From contig CAYYBZ010000039.1 of NCBI GenBank assembly GCA_964470285.1, positions 1 through 10,867 on the forward strand: DNA of 10,867 bases, read 5' to 3'. Shown here in pieces: positions 1 to 6,437 of this stretch (position 1 is its first letter; each line of letters starts with the position of its first letter). This stretch comes from CAYYBZ01 sp964470285 [NCBI: uncultured Oligoflexia bacterium]. Lineage in GTDB: Bacteria; Bdellovibrionota_G; CAYYBZ01. The notes under the pieces were generated by a model, which worked only from the letters and a program-made list of their open reading frames with translations, was not told the origin of the DNA and made no database searches. The translations under genes and the position numbers were made by a program.

Positions 1-406
1 CCTATACCGAAAATCCAAATGACAGGAACAATTACAGTGTAACGACTCTTTTAGAGTGGTTCACCAGATATTGATACGCCTTGGATCAGATAGATCGCGT
101 ACTCAAAGCTGTTTCCGACGTTCATAATGTAAAAAATGTCATTAATAAGCTCAATGAAGAATACAGATGGAAATCGAAACGGCATTTTCAGGCGGCGCCA
201 AAAACGTAATTTATAGAGTCGATATAAGTTAAAAGGTGCCGTTGCACTGGGCGACAGAAAAAATTAAAGAGATCAGGAAAAGATCCGTCACGGTAGCAAT
301 AAACGCAAAACTTCTTCGCTTCAAAGAATCGGACGGGATTCGAGCTAATTAATTTAAGGATATGCGTAAACTTCTATCCCTGAAAATTCGGATCGAAGAA
401 CTTTAA
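1..406 (+). pseudogene. Decayed BON-domain protein remnant (5' end outside window)
   Basis: Three broken pieces read as BON-domain protein. Frame 3 (from base 3) has an in-frame TGA at 72-74, then VLKAVSDVHNVKNVINKL and EYRWKSKR, which matches the end of one BON domain and the start of the next in the intact gene at 3688-5196 (there GVVDIKNNLKLAYKWVWKSDR). The frame then shifts near base 180 and continues as AFSGGAKNVIYRVDI, which matches the end of the intact gene's last BON domain (AFEAGARKVHDKLKV). About 50 residues between these points are missing. After a TAA at 230-232 the same frame gives a BON-like AINAKLLRFKESDGIRAN, with further stops at 350 and 404. This is seen directly. That it was once a paralogue of the downstream BON gene is inference from the alignment by eye. 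Confidence 0.7.
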
Positions 407-453
407 AAGAAAAAATATATGATTACTTCGCTCTCGTATTTTATAAAGTTCGA

Positions 454-1046
454 TTATATCTCTTTACACTCAAGAAGTTTGTTGAATTTTTCGATCTTTC
501 CTTTCCGTATCTCTTCGTAAAGGTCATTGAGCCTGTTCACTCCCCCGGAGCTTCAAGGGCAAACTTGGAGGCCGAGTAAATGCCCATAAAGGGAGATGTG
601 ATCCTTCCGGCTCCGCTGGAAACATATATGATAAGGCCGCTTTTTCTTTTACGCATAAGGGGCAGAATCGCTCTGTTCATTCTTGCCACCCCGTAGAAAT
701 TGACGTCGAAAACCGATTTGATCTGCTCCAGAGTGAATCCCTCGTTTATCCCTTCACAGAAAAGACCTGCGTTATTTACAAGAACGTCTATACCGGCAGT
801 CTCGTTTACATAAAGAACGGCTTTTTTTATGGATCTTTCATCTGTAACGTCAAGCTCCACAATTTCCAGATAATACTTATTCTTAGAAGCCCACTTGAGC
901 ATCTGTGATCTTACTTGTTTATTTTTACCCTTAATTTTTCTCATCGTAGCAAAAACCTTAAAACCCGAAGATGCAAGAAGCTTTGCCGTCAATTTACCAA
1001 AACCCGAACTTGAACCTGTTATCAGTACGGAATTTTTTTTATTCAT
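454..1046 (-). pseudogene. Short-chain dehydrogenase/reductase with internal deletion and frameshift
   Basis: A classical SDR N-terminal two-thirds is intact. Numbered from the ATG at 1044-1046, it has the Rossmann motif TGSSSGFG (10-17), DV at 66-67, NNAG (91-94), N116, SS at 143-144 and the catalytic Y157-x3-K161 (YSASK). Right after KFALEA the reading jumps to PGE and a TGA at 537-539. In the family, ALEA and the later 'PG' loop are separated by a few tens of residues, and such proteins run about 250-280 aa. In the next frame, 454-540 encodes a plausible SDR tail, VNRLNDLYEEIRKGKIEKFN and on to a TAA at 454-456. So an internal block has been deleted with a frame change, and the product probably cannot fold fully. 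An upstream TTG at 1088 is in frame but overlaps the dksA-like gene, so the ATG at 1046 is preferred. Substrate is unknown. Confidence 0.75.
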
Positions 1047-1068
1047 ATGCTTATACCTACGTTTTATC

Positions 1069-1440
1069 TTAACGGTTTTGCTTTTCAAGTTGTTCCTTGT
1101 ATTCTACCGAATACCTACTCCAGGGTCTGGCTTTTAGACGCTTTTTATTTATAGGCATGCCGGTTCCTTCGCAAGATCCGTATTCTCCGTTTTGAATTTT
1201 CTCAATGGCGTGCTCAATTTCTCGAAGAAGTTTTTGATTCTTCCTTAGTCTTTCTCTTCTTACATCACCGTCTTTTTCTGCCTGTGCAATATCCGCAAAG
1301 TCGCCTTTTGTTCTAAAAGTATCATTACTTGATTTTAGTTTCAGAAAGGTACTGATCTCTTTGACTACCTGATCTTTTTTGGATTCGAGTAATTTTTTAA
1401 ACTTGCTTATATCCTTATCACTAAAATCTTTTTGTGCCAT
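1069..1440 (-). CDS. DksA/TraR-family RNA polymerase-binding regulator, zinc-poor type
   Basis: This 123-residue protein has the DksA layout: an N-terminal helical coiled coil (about 5-82) and a C-terminal zinc-finger-like region (87-114) with the conserved RLKARPWSRYS stretch. The coiled-coil tip keeps D47-x2-D50-x-A52, the acidic motif that in E. coli DksA reaches the polymerase secondary channel and works with ppGpp. The four zinc positions read C90, T93, S111 and Y114, so only one cysteine of four remains. Redox-insensitive paralogues such as Pseudomonas DksA2 are similar, and C-x-x-T is usual in several phyla. GGAGG lies 6 bp before the ATG. It is divergent from the stress operon and 229 bp from its first gene, so it could control stationary-phase or stringent output. 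Short length (E. coli DksA is 151 aa) makes DksA-like safer than DksA proper. Confidence 0.88.
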   Translation of the reverse strand: MAQKDFSDKDISKFKKLLESKKDQVVKEISTFLKLKSSNDTFRTKGDFADIAQAEKDGDVRRERLRKNQKLLREIEHAIEKIQNGEYGSCEGTGMPINKKRLKARPWSRYSVEYKEQLEKQNR

Positions 1441-1492
1441 TTATTACCTCCAAAATCATTAATCATTTATTTGACCACTAATCTTTAGTCTT

Positions 1493-1521
1493 AAAATAAT
1501 TCTATTTTACAAATATATCAA
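1493..1521 (-). promoter_or_regulatory. Candidate promoter of the DksA-like gene
   Basis: On the - strand TTGATA (1516-1521) and TATTTT (1493-1498) are separated by 17 bp, a good sigma-70-type arrangement, about 50 bp upstream of the GGAGG and ATG of the DksA-like gene. It is a sequence match only; the region is AT-rich, so chance matches are expected. Confidence 0.4.
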
Positions 1522-1570
1522 GCCCGAAATAATCTTTAATTACAATTTGTTACATTAATCTGGCAGAGCC

Positions 1571-1606
1571 TTGACAATTCGAGATAAATACGTTAGTTTG
1601 TATATT
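1571..1606 (+). promoter_or_regulatory. Candidate promoter of the stress operon
   Basis: A perfect TTGACA at 1571-1576 sits about 95 bp before the first operon gene. No good -10 lies at 17 bp: the choices are TAGTTT (1594-1599, exactly 17 bp) or TATATT (1601-1606, 24 bp away). The stretch TTAGTTTG (1593-1600), 19 bp after a TTG, also fits the Bacteroidota-type -33/-7 pattern (TTG, then TAnnTTTG) with one mismatch. Which signal is used cannot be decided from sequence alone. Confidence 0.4.
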
Positions 1607-1660
1607 AATTATTTGATGTGATACCTTATGTTAATTAATTTTAATTGTTCTAATAAAAAA

Positions 1661-1665
1661 GGAGG
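1661..1665 (+). promoter_or_regulatory. Ribosome binding site that fixes the start of the coiled-coil gene
   Basis: GGAGG preceded by a run of A lies 4 bp before the ATG at 1670. An in-frame ATG at 1628 has no such site, so the shorter product is chosen. Confidence 0.75.
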
Positions 1666-1669
1666 ATTT

Positions 1670-1978
1670 ATGGAATCAAGAGTTGATTTTTTTGAAAGAA
1701 TCAATTCCTGGCTGAATATGTGGGATAAAAACTTTGAACTGCTCAAGGCTAAAAGTGATGAAATCGGAAGAGAAGGTAGTATGAATTATTTTTACGATAT
1801 CAGCCAGTTAAGATCTATGCGAGAAAAATTCAGCCGTAAAATGACCCGATTGGATGACTGCGGCAATAAACCCGTTATAGATAAAACTTACACGATAAGA
1901 TTGATAGCGTACGAGATGACAAATTCGCTCAATACGGCTTTTTCAAAATATATGACTTACAGCGGAAGAACGCATTAG
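1670..1978 (+). CDS. Small helical coiled-coil stress protein, first gene of operon
   Basis: The product is 102 residues, charged and helical, with no signal peptide or membrane segment. Its layout (FFERINSWLNMWDKNFELLK, then AKSDEIGREGSMNYFYDISQ, then LRSMREKF and KMTRLDDCG) resembles small cyanobacterial/proteobacterial coiled-coil stress proteins of the sll1863 kind, where an N-terminal 'W..ei..LkaKad' helix is followed by 'Yy.qieeLr.k.e....kL..L' and a short C-terminal helix. That family link is from memory and weak. It leads the run with universal stress, PRC, BON and OsmC genes, only 28 bp before the first USP gene, so co-expression and a stress role are likely. No enzymatic motif is visible. 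Confidence 0.8.
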   Translation: MESRVDFFERINSWLNMWDKNFELLKAKSDEIGREGSMNYFYDISQLRSMREKFSRKMTRLDDCGNKPVIDKTYTIRLIAYEMTNSLNTAFSKYMTYSGRTH

Positions 1979-2006
1979 CGTAGTCTTCTATAAAAAGGAG
2001 GTGAGA

Positions 2007-2453
2007 ATGTTCCCTGTAAAAAAAATATTGTGTCCGGTGGATTTCAATGACAAGGACGTAAAGGCGCTGAAATTCGCTGACGAAATTGCAAAAGCATTCG
2101 GCTCTGAACTGACTGTAACACATGTATTCAAGCTATCGTCTTTAGTACCGGATAAAAAGAAGCTTAACAAAACACAGTCAGAAAAATTTGAAACGAAAGC
2201 CAAGGTGGCGGTTACTGCCAAACTTAACAAACTTATAGAAGACAATGCTTCAAAAGGTACCGAGGTCAACCCCAAGGTACTTAAAGGAAATATTCCCGAT
2301 GAGATCACGAAGTTCGCCGATCAAAGCGGCACTGACATTATAGTCATGCACTCAAACGGCAGAGGAAAGATCAAACGTTTTCTTTTCGGGTCTACTCTGG
2401 ACAAGGTGATAAGAAGTTCACCCTGCCCTGTTATAACGGTTCATTCGGAATAA
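2007..2453 (+). CDS. Universal stress protein (UspA family), copy 1
   Basis: A single-domain, cytoplasmic USP of 148 residues. It opens with KKILCPVDFND, the first beta strand and the Asp (D12) that contacts nucleotide in ATP-binding members. The signature loop G-x2-G-x9-G-S/T near the C-terminus reads H115-S-N-G118, nine residues, then G128-S129. So the first glycine is replaced by His while the phosphate-binding G118 and GS are kept; ATP binding is plausible but not assured. It ends with the usual SSPCPVITV strand. AAGGAGG at 1995-2001 is 5 bp before the ATG at 2007; a GTG at 2001 in the same frame overlaps this site and is rejected as start. Such proteins respond to starvation, oxidative and envelope stress. 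Confidence 0.92.
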   Translation: MFPVKKILCPVDFNDKDVKALKFADEIAKAFGSELTVTHVFKLSSLVPDKKKLNKTQSEKFETKAKVAVTAKLNKLIEDNASKGTEVNPKVLKGNIPDEITKFADQSGTDIIVMHSNGRGKIKRFLFGSTLDKVIRSSPCPVITVHSE

Positions 2454-2496
2454 TTATTTTTTGATCTTTTAAGTAAAAATAAAAGAGAGGTTAAAC

Positions 2497-2964
2497 ATGT
2501 TACCATTTAAAAAAATTATGTGTCCTACCGATTTTAGTTCACATTCCAACGAAGCTTTAAAGAAGGCTGATGAACTTGCAAGGGAATTCGATGCCGAGCT
2601 TACGGTCGTTCATGTTATTCAGAACATACCCCTAACTCCGATACCTTCACCCCCGCTGGCCAGAGGTTTTGACTATAAATTATATGAAACCGAATATGAG
2701 AATAACTTAAAAAGGAAACTCGATGAAGTCATCTCGGATAAGGTATCCAGAAAGGAAAAGGTCAGGCCTTTACTTTTAAGGGGAAACCCTGCGTCTACCA
2801 TTGTAGATACCGCCGAAAAGAACGATACAGATCTGATAGTTCTGGCGACACACGGGCAAAGCGGATGGAAACGATTCGTCTTCGGATCGGTTGCCGAAAA
2901 GATCGTAAGACTCTCTGAAAAACCCGTACTGACGGTCCAACCGAACGAAAAGGGAGGTGATTAA
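2497..2964 (+). CDS. Universal stress protein (UspA family), copy 2
   Basis: A 155-residue USP, clearly paralogous to the preceding gene: both start with KKI-x-CP-x-DF and have EL-x-V-x-HV at 34-40. It has D12, a proline-rich loop at 46-53 (LTPIPSPP) absent from copy 1, and the C-terminal loop ATHG120, nine residues, G130-S131. The first glycine of G-x2-G-x9-G-S is replaced by Ala here, His in copy 1. The family usually works as homo- or heterodimers, so the two copies may pair. AGAGAGG lies about 6 bp before the ATG. The last codons (EKGGD) contain the Shine-Dalgarno of the next gene, whose ATG follows the stop codon with no gap, so translation is coupled. Confidence 0.92.
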   Translation: MLPFKKIMCPTDFSSHSNEALKKADELAREFDAELTVVHVIQNIPLTPIPSPPLARGFDYKLYETEYENNLKRKLDEVISDKVSRKEKVRPLLLRGNPASTIVDTAEKNDTDLIVLATHGQSGWKRFVFGSVAEKIVRLSEKPVLTVQPNEKGGD

Positions 2965-3642
2965 ATGTTAAGAAGCATCAACCCGCTTAAAAACTATTCC
3001 CTGCTTTCGAAAGAGGGAGACATAGGACAATGCAATGATTTCCTTTTTGACGATCAATCATGGACTATAAGATATATGGTCGCAGATACGAGAAAATGGC
3101 TTCCCGGACGTAAGGTTCTTATTTATCCTTCTTTCTTCGGAGAACCTCAGTGGAAATCAGGACAGTTTCCGGTTGATATGACCAAGGAACAGATTAAAGA
3201 TTCACCGCCGCTTGATTCCGATGCACCGATCGGCAGGGAATTCGAAAAAATAATTCTAAATCACTGGAACGTTCCATATTGGTGGGAAAATAAATCGAAA
3301 GCTTTAGATACACCATTAAGATCGATCAATGAAACCACCGGGTACAGCATAAGAGCGCTTGACGGGAAAATAGGTCAGGCACAGGATTTTATAGTCGATA
3401 CGAAAAACTGGAGAATCCTCTACATGGTCATCGACACAAAGAAATGGTTCCCGGGCGGCAGGAAGGTTCTTATAGCAACATCCTGGATCAAAAAAGTGGA
3501 CTGGTTCCAACGTATGGTGGATATAGACCTAAAAGTCGATACTATCAAAGAAAGTCCCGAGTATAACCCAGACGAACCGGTAAATAGGGAGTATGAAACC
3601 AGGCTTTACGATTTTTACGGCCGAGAAGTTTACTGGGAATAA
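2965..3642 (+). CDS. Double PRC-barrel domain protein
   Basis: The product (225 aa) is a tandem duplication of one roughly 107-residue unit. Unit 1 (about 1-107) has GDIGQCNDFLFDDQSWTIRY, TRKWLPGRKVLI and REFEK...YWW. Unit 2 (about 118-225) has GKIGQAQDFIVDTKNWRILY, TKKWFPGGRKVLI and REYET...YWE. These are PRC-barrel features: a beta-barrel fold found in photosynthetic reaction centre H subunit, RimM and many stress-associated small proteins. There is no signal peptide, so it is cytoplasmic or membrane-peripheral. AGGGAGGTG overlaps the end of the second USP gene and the ATG directly abuts its TAA. Enzyme activity is not expected; a binding or scaffolding role is inferred. Pairing with BON proteins and USPs is common in stress clusters. 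Confidence 0.88.
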   Translation: MLRSINPLKNYSLLSKEGDIGQCNDFLFDDQSWTIRYMVADTRKWLPGRKVLIYPSFFGEPQWKSGQFPVDMTKEQIKDSPPLDSDAPIGREFEKIILNHWNVPYWWENKSKALDTPLRSINETTGYSIRALDGKIGQAQDFIVDTKNWRILYMVIDTKKWFPGGRKVLIATSWIKKVDWFQRMVDIDLKVDTIKESPEYNPDEPVNREYETRLYDFYGREVYWE

Positions 3643-3687
3643 TATTGTAAATGTTTAATTCTTAAATTTTTCAGAACGGAGTGAATT

Positions 3688-5196
3688 ATGAGTATCAACA
3701 TTTTCAAAACATTAGCCGTCCTTATAACTTTCTGTTTCTTGTTTTTATCCACGGGTGATCTCTATTGCGCCAAAATGAACAAAAACGATATAACCGATAA
3801 TAAGATAAAGGCGGCTGTTGAGGCCGACCTTCTTTTGGATTCCATGGTATCGTCACATCTTTTAGACGTAAAAGTTAACGACGGGATAGTAACTGTGTCG
3901 GGAGACGTGGGCAATATTTTAGCCGCGGACAGGGCAATCAAACTGGCTCAAAGCATAAAGGGCGTGAGATCCGTCATAGACAAAGTTGAGGTTTTTCCGG
4001 TGACAAGGAACGATTCCGAGATCAGAAAAGACGTGATCCGGGCTCTGCTGAAGGATCCCGCGACGGATTCATACGAAATAAACGTTCAGGTCGATAAGGG
4101 CAAAGTAAAATTAAAAGGAAAAGTGGATTCATGGACCGAGAAAAACCTTGTTGAAAAAGCCGTAAAAGGAGTTATCGGAGTAAGGGGCATATCCAACGAT
4201 ATAACTGTAAAGCTTGGAAAAACCCGCCCTGATAATGAAATTAAGTCGGAAATAGAAAAAAGTATGGAATATGACCCTTTCTTGACGGAGGAAACGGTGC
4301 ATGTTGAGGTCAACAACGGAAATGTCATCTTAACCGGCACAGTAGGAAGTGCCAATGTAAAATCGATGATGACTACCAAGGCATACATAGCCGGAGTTAA
4401 ATCTGTTGATAATGACCTGGACATTGAATGGTGGGCTAAAGACAGACTTAAAAGGAAAGAAAAAAGCGTTGCCGTTATAAAGAGTGATAAAAAACTCGAA
4501 AATGCGATTAAGGATTCACTGATATACGACCCCAGAGTCAATAAGTTCAAAATAGATGTTGGCGTTCATCACGGCGTAGCGACTCTTACAGGTAAAGTCG
4601 ATAATCTGATGGCTAAAAGATCCGCATACAAGGATGCAAGCAATACGATCGGGATCTGGAGGGTCAAAAACCAGATCAAGGTACGCCCTGAAAAGGAAAT
4701 TTCCGACACGATACTGGTAAAGGATGTAAGGGAATCATTGCTTTGGGACCCGATCTTGAATGACGAAAATATAAGTATTGCTGCAATGAACCGCAAACTC
4801 TACCTGTACGGAACTGTGGACAGTGTATACAAAAAGCAGCGAGCAGCAGAAATAGCTTCGCAGACAACAGGAGTTGTAGATATCAAAAACAATCTTAAGC
4901 TGGCTTATAAGTGGGTATGGAAAAGTGATAGAGCCATTGCTGAAGACATTCGTGACCAGCTTTTCTGGAGTTTTATGGTGGATTCCGATGATATCAGCGT
5001 AAAAGTAAAAAACGGAACAGCAACGTTGACCGGACAGGTAAACGACATACTGGAACACCGTGCAGCGGTTAGAAACGCCTTTGAGGCAGGCGCCAGGAAA
5101 GTACACGACAAACTGAAGGTCAAATACGTAAAATGCTACCCGGAGGATAATTTTTACGAATACTATCCTCCAGGTATTTATTTCAATACTATCTAG
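3688..5196 (+). CDS. Exported protein with six BON domains
   Basis: 502 residues. A signal peptide (about 1-28, hydrophobic core VLITFCFLFL, cleavage probably after LYCA) is followed by six BON domains of about 68 residues each: 37-104, 109-176, 182-248, 267-334, 340-406 and 414-480. Each has the D-x-x-I/L start, a V-x-V-x-x-G/K-x-V-x-L-x-G-x-V core (e.g. NDGIVTVSGDV, NNGNVILTGTV, KNGTATLTGQV) and a G-x-x-x-V/I-x-N/D end. A basic linker (KDRLKRKEK) separates domains 3 and 4, and a Tyr/Pro-rich tail (481-502) closes the protein. BON domains occur in OsmY, secretins and mechanosensitive channels and bind phospholipid or membrane, so it likely acts in the periplasm or at the outer membrane. OsmY has two BON domains, so six is long. 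GGAG is 6 bp before the ATG. Confidence 0.92.
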   Translation: MSINIFKTLAVLITFCFLFLSTGDLYCAKMNKNDITDNKIKAAVEADLLLDSMVSSHLLDVKVNDGIVTVSGDVGNILAADRAIKLAQSIKGVRSVIDKVEVFPVTRNDSEIRKDVIRALLKDPATDSYEINVQVDKGKVKLKGKVDSWTEKNLVEKAVKGVIGVRGISNDITVKLGKTRPDNEIKSEIEKSMEYDPFLTEETVHVEVNNGNVILTGTVGSANVKSMMTTKAYIAGVKSVDNDLDIEWWAKDRLKRKEKSVAVIKSDKKLENAIKDSLIYDPRVNKFKIDVGVHHGVATLTGKVDNLMAKRSAYKDASNTIGIWRVKNQIKVRPEKEISDTILVKDVRESLLWDPILNDENISIAAMNRKLYLYGTVDSVYKKQRAAEIASQTTGVVDIKNNLKLAYKWVWKSDRAIAEDIRDQLFWSFMVDSDDISVKVKNGTATLTGQVNDILEHRAAVRNAFEAGARKVHDKLKVKYVKCYPEDNFYEYYPPGIYFNTI

Positions 5197-5239
5197 ACTA
5201 TACATAATAACCCTTTAAGATCTTAAAACATTTATATGA

Positions 5240-5257
5240 TGATCCTAACCGGGATCA
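5240..5257 (+). repeat. Small hairpin upstream of osmC
   Basis: TGATCC (5240-5245) and GGATCA (5252-5257) form a 6-bp stem with a 6-base loop, ending 12 bases before the AGGAAGGAG of osmC. Short enough to arise by chance; it could tune expression or stability of the distal message. Confidence 0.3.
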
Positions 5258-5280
5258 ACACTATAGAGGAAGGAGTTATC

Positions 5281-5706
5281 ATGAAAAAGAGTAAGGCAAA
5301 TGCAAGATGGGAAGGTATTTTAAGAGACGGTAGAGGAGAGATAAAGGCAGGCAGTGGTAATCTGGACAGCCTTTATTCATTCAGCACCAGATTTGGGGAC
5401 AGTGCCGGGACAAATCCCGAAGAGCTGGTTGGAGCGGCAGCAGCAGGATGTTTTTCAATGGCGTTAGCCAATGAGCTTGATAAGAAAGGTTATCTTCCAA
5501 AGGATATCAATACGGATTCCATCGTCACTATCGATAAAGTCGATGGCGAATTTAAAATAACAGAGATAAAACTGAACACCACGGCCGATATTTCCGAAAT
5601 TGACGAAAGTGAATTTTTAAGCATTGCAAACAGCACGGCCCTTAACTGTCCGGTTTCAAAGGCACTCAGCGGTACAAATATCTCACTTGAAGCGAAACTC
5701 AAATAG
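5281..5706 (+). CDS. osmC: OsmC-type thiol peroxiredoxin
   Basis: OsmC reduces organic hydroperoxides in the cytoplasm. At 141 residues it is almost exactly the size of E. coli OsmC (143 aa) and follows it closely: HWEG-like ARWEG (8-12), FSTRFGD (34-40, catalytic Arg37), GTNPEELVGAAAAGCFSMAL (Glu47/48, peroxidatic Cys57), then NCPVSKAL with the resolving Cys123. The peroxidatic/resolving Cys pair, Arg and Glu are all present. AGGAAGGAG is 5 bp before the ATG at 5281; an upstream in-frame ATG at 5236 has no comparable site. It is the last gene of the + strand stress run, 84 bp after the BON gene, and may also have its own promoter in that gap. The sequence fits the OsmC branch better than Ohr. 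Confidence 0.93.
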   Translation: MKKSKANARWEGILRDGRGEIKAGSGNLDSLYSFSTRFGDSAGTNPEELVGAAAAGCFSMALANELDKKGYLPKDINTDSIVTIDKVDGEFKITEIKLNTTADISEIDESEFLSIANSTALNCPVSKALSGTNISLEAKLK

Positions 5707-5733
5707 AACGGGAAATAAACATATAACGGATTT

Positions 5734-5784
5734 TAAAGAAAACGGAAGGAGTATCTTCTAACGATGGTCCTTTATTTTTCTTTA
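5734..5784 (+). terminator. Probable terminator-like hairpin after osmC
   Basis: TAAAGAAAA (5734-5742) pairs with TTTTCTTTA (5776-5784), and AAGGA (5746-5750) pairs with TCCTT (5768-5772) inside it. The lower stem is AT-only and no clean T-run follows, so it is a weak terminator candidate, but its place 28 bp after the osmC stop fits the end of the operon. Confidence 0.35.
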
Positions 5785-5829
5785 TTTAGGCAAAATCTAT
5801 CTTTTCGCTAACAAATTCTTAATCAATAC

Positions 5830-5878
5830 TGGTTATAACTTTGCCATCTTTTTATTGGCTGCGAAAAACTTATAACCA
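5830..5878. repeat. 9-bp perfect inverted repeat, spaced 31 bp
   Basis: TGGTTATAA at 5830-5838 and its reverse complement TTATAACCA at 5870-5878 flank 31 bp directly before the ribosome binding site of the secreted-protein gene. It may be an operator pair or a stem over a long loop. No transposon genes accompany it. Confidence 0.6.
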
Positions 5879-5891
5879 AATTGGAGATTTT

Positions 5892-6365
5892 ATGAAGAAT
5901 TTACTTTTTGCAATCGCTATGACTGTCTTCCTTTCCGCTACAACTGCTCATGCCAAGGATATTTTGGTTTTTGAGAAGAATCTGAATCTCTGGGATGAGA
6001 TTGTTGAAGCCGATTATGCTTTCACGGTCAAAGACGGTGAACCAAGGGCATGGATCGAGATTTCAGTAGGAGAAGAAGAAACAAGAGACTACGAAGATGT
6101 ACAACATTTAGAGGTTTTCAAAAAGAAGATAGAAGGACTTTATTATGACCCGGAGTTCGGAGAAATCAGATATGAGCATCCCGATAAAGGCTGGTACACA
6201 ACATGCGCTACAATAAGCGAAAAAGGTAAGCTACTATTCCTTCCTGGCTACAAAGGTTTTGATGAAGTTGACTGCAAGCTTGTAACAAAGATCGAAAGAG
6301 TCGATGACGGGTTCGATGGTACCGTAAGAAAAGCAACCGTAAAACTTGAGCTGCATACTTATTAG
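5892..6365 (+). CDS. Secreted periplasmic protein of unknown family
   Basis: 157 residues with a classical signal peptide (MKNLLFAIAMTVFLSATTAHA, cleavage after A21). The mature 136-residue protein is acidic in the middle (GEEETRDYEDV, 60-70), aromatic in 83-103 and has two cysteines (C105, C128) that could form a disulfide; predicted mostly beta strand. I do not recognise a family and see no catalytic motif. GGAG lies 6 bp before the ATG at 5892; an earlier TTG at 5841 in frame would put 17 extra residues ahead of the signal peptide and is rejected. The gene stands alone: a hairpin precedes it (5734-5784), an inverted repeat lies in its 5' region and a strong hairpin follows 12 bp after its stop. 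Confidence 0.8.
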   Translation: MKNLLFAIAMTVFLSATTAHAKDILVFEKNLNLWDEIVEADYAFTVKDGEPRAWIEISVGEEETRDYEDVQHLEVFKKKIEGLYYDPEFGEIRYEHPDKGWYTTCATISEKGKLLFLPGYKGFDEVDCKLVTKIERVDDGFDGTVRKATVKLELHTY

Positions 6366-6377
6366 TATAGTTGATGA

Positions 6378-6418
6378 AAGGATAGAGCCAAGTTCTATTA
6401 CTACCTGGCTCTATCCTT
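6378..6418 (+). terminator. Hairpin terminator with 13-bp perfect stem
   Basis: AAGGATAGAGCCA (6378-6390) pairs perfectly with TGGCTCTATCCTT (6406-6418) over a 15-base loop, 12 bp after the stop codon at 6365. Only a short T-run (AACTTTTAA) follows, so efficiency is uncertain, but place and stem strength support termination. Confidence 0.7.
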
Positions 6419-6437
6419 AACTTTTAAGGAATTTAAT

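Noticed and set aside
1-206. TGA in frame (72-74) taken as a recoded codon (Trp or Gly code)
   Set aside because: Intact genes use TGG for Trp and GGN for Gly with no internal TGA; the same stretch also has TAA stops and frame shifts, so decay explains it.
895-1137. + strand open frame across the SDR and DksA-like genes
   Set aside because: It is antisense to two genes with clear motifs and has no ribosome binding site or family resemblance.
4086-5205. Several - strand open frames opposite the BON gene
   Set aside because: They are mirror frames of a repetitive coding gene; the + strand has the domains and signal peptide.
5764-5811. Tiny ORF (MVLYFSLFRQ and on, 15 aa) after osmC with a GGAGT-like site upstream
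   Set aside because: Very short, lies in the predicted hairpin arm, no supporting context.
5830-5878. MITE or IS ends formed by the inverted repeat
   Set aside because: The 31 bp between arms is too short, no target duplication or transposase seen; an operator or stem is simpler.
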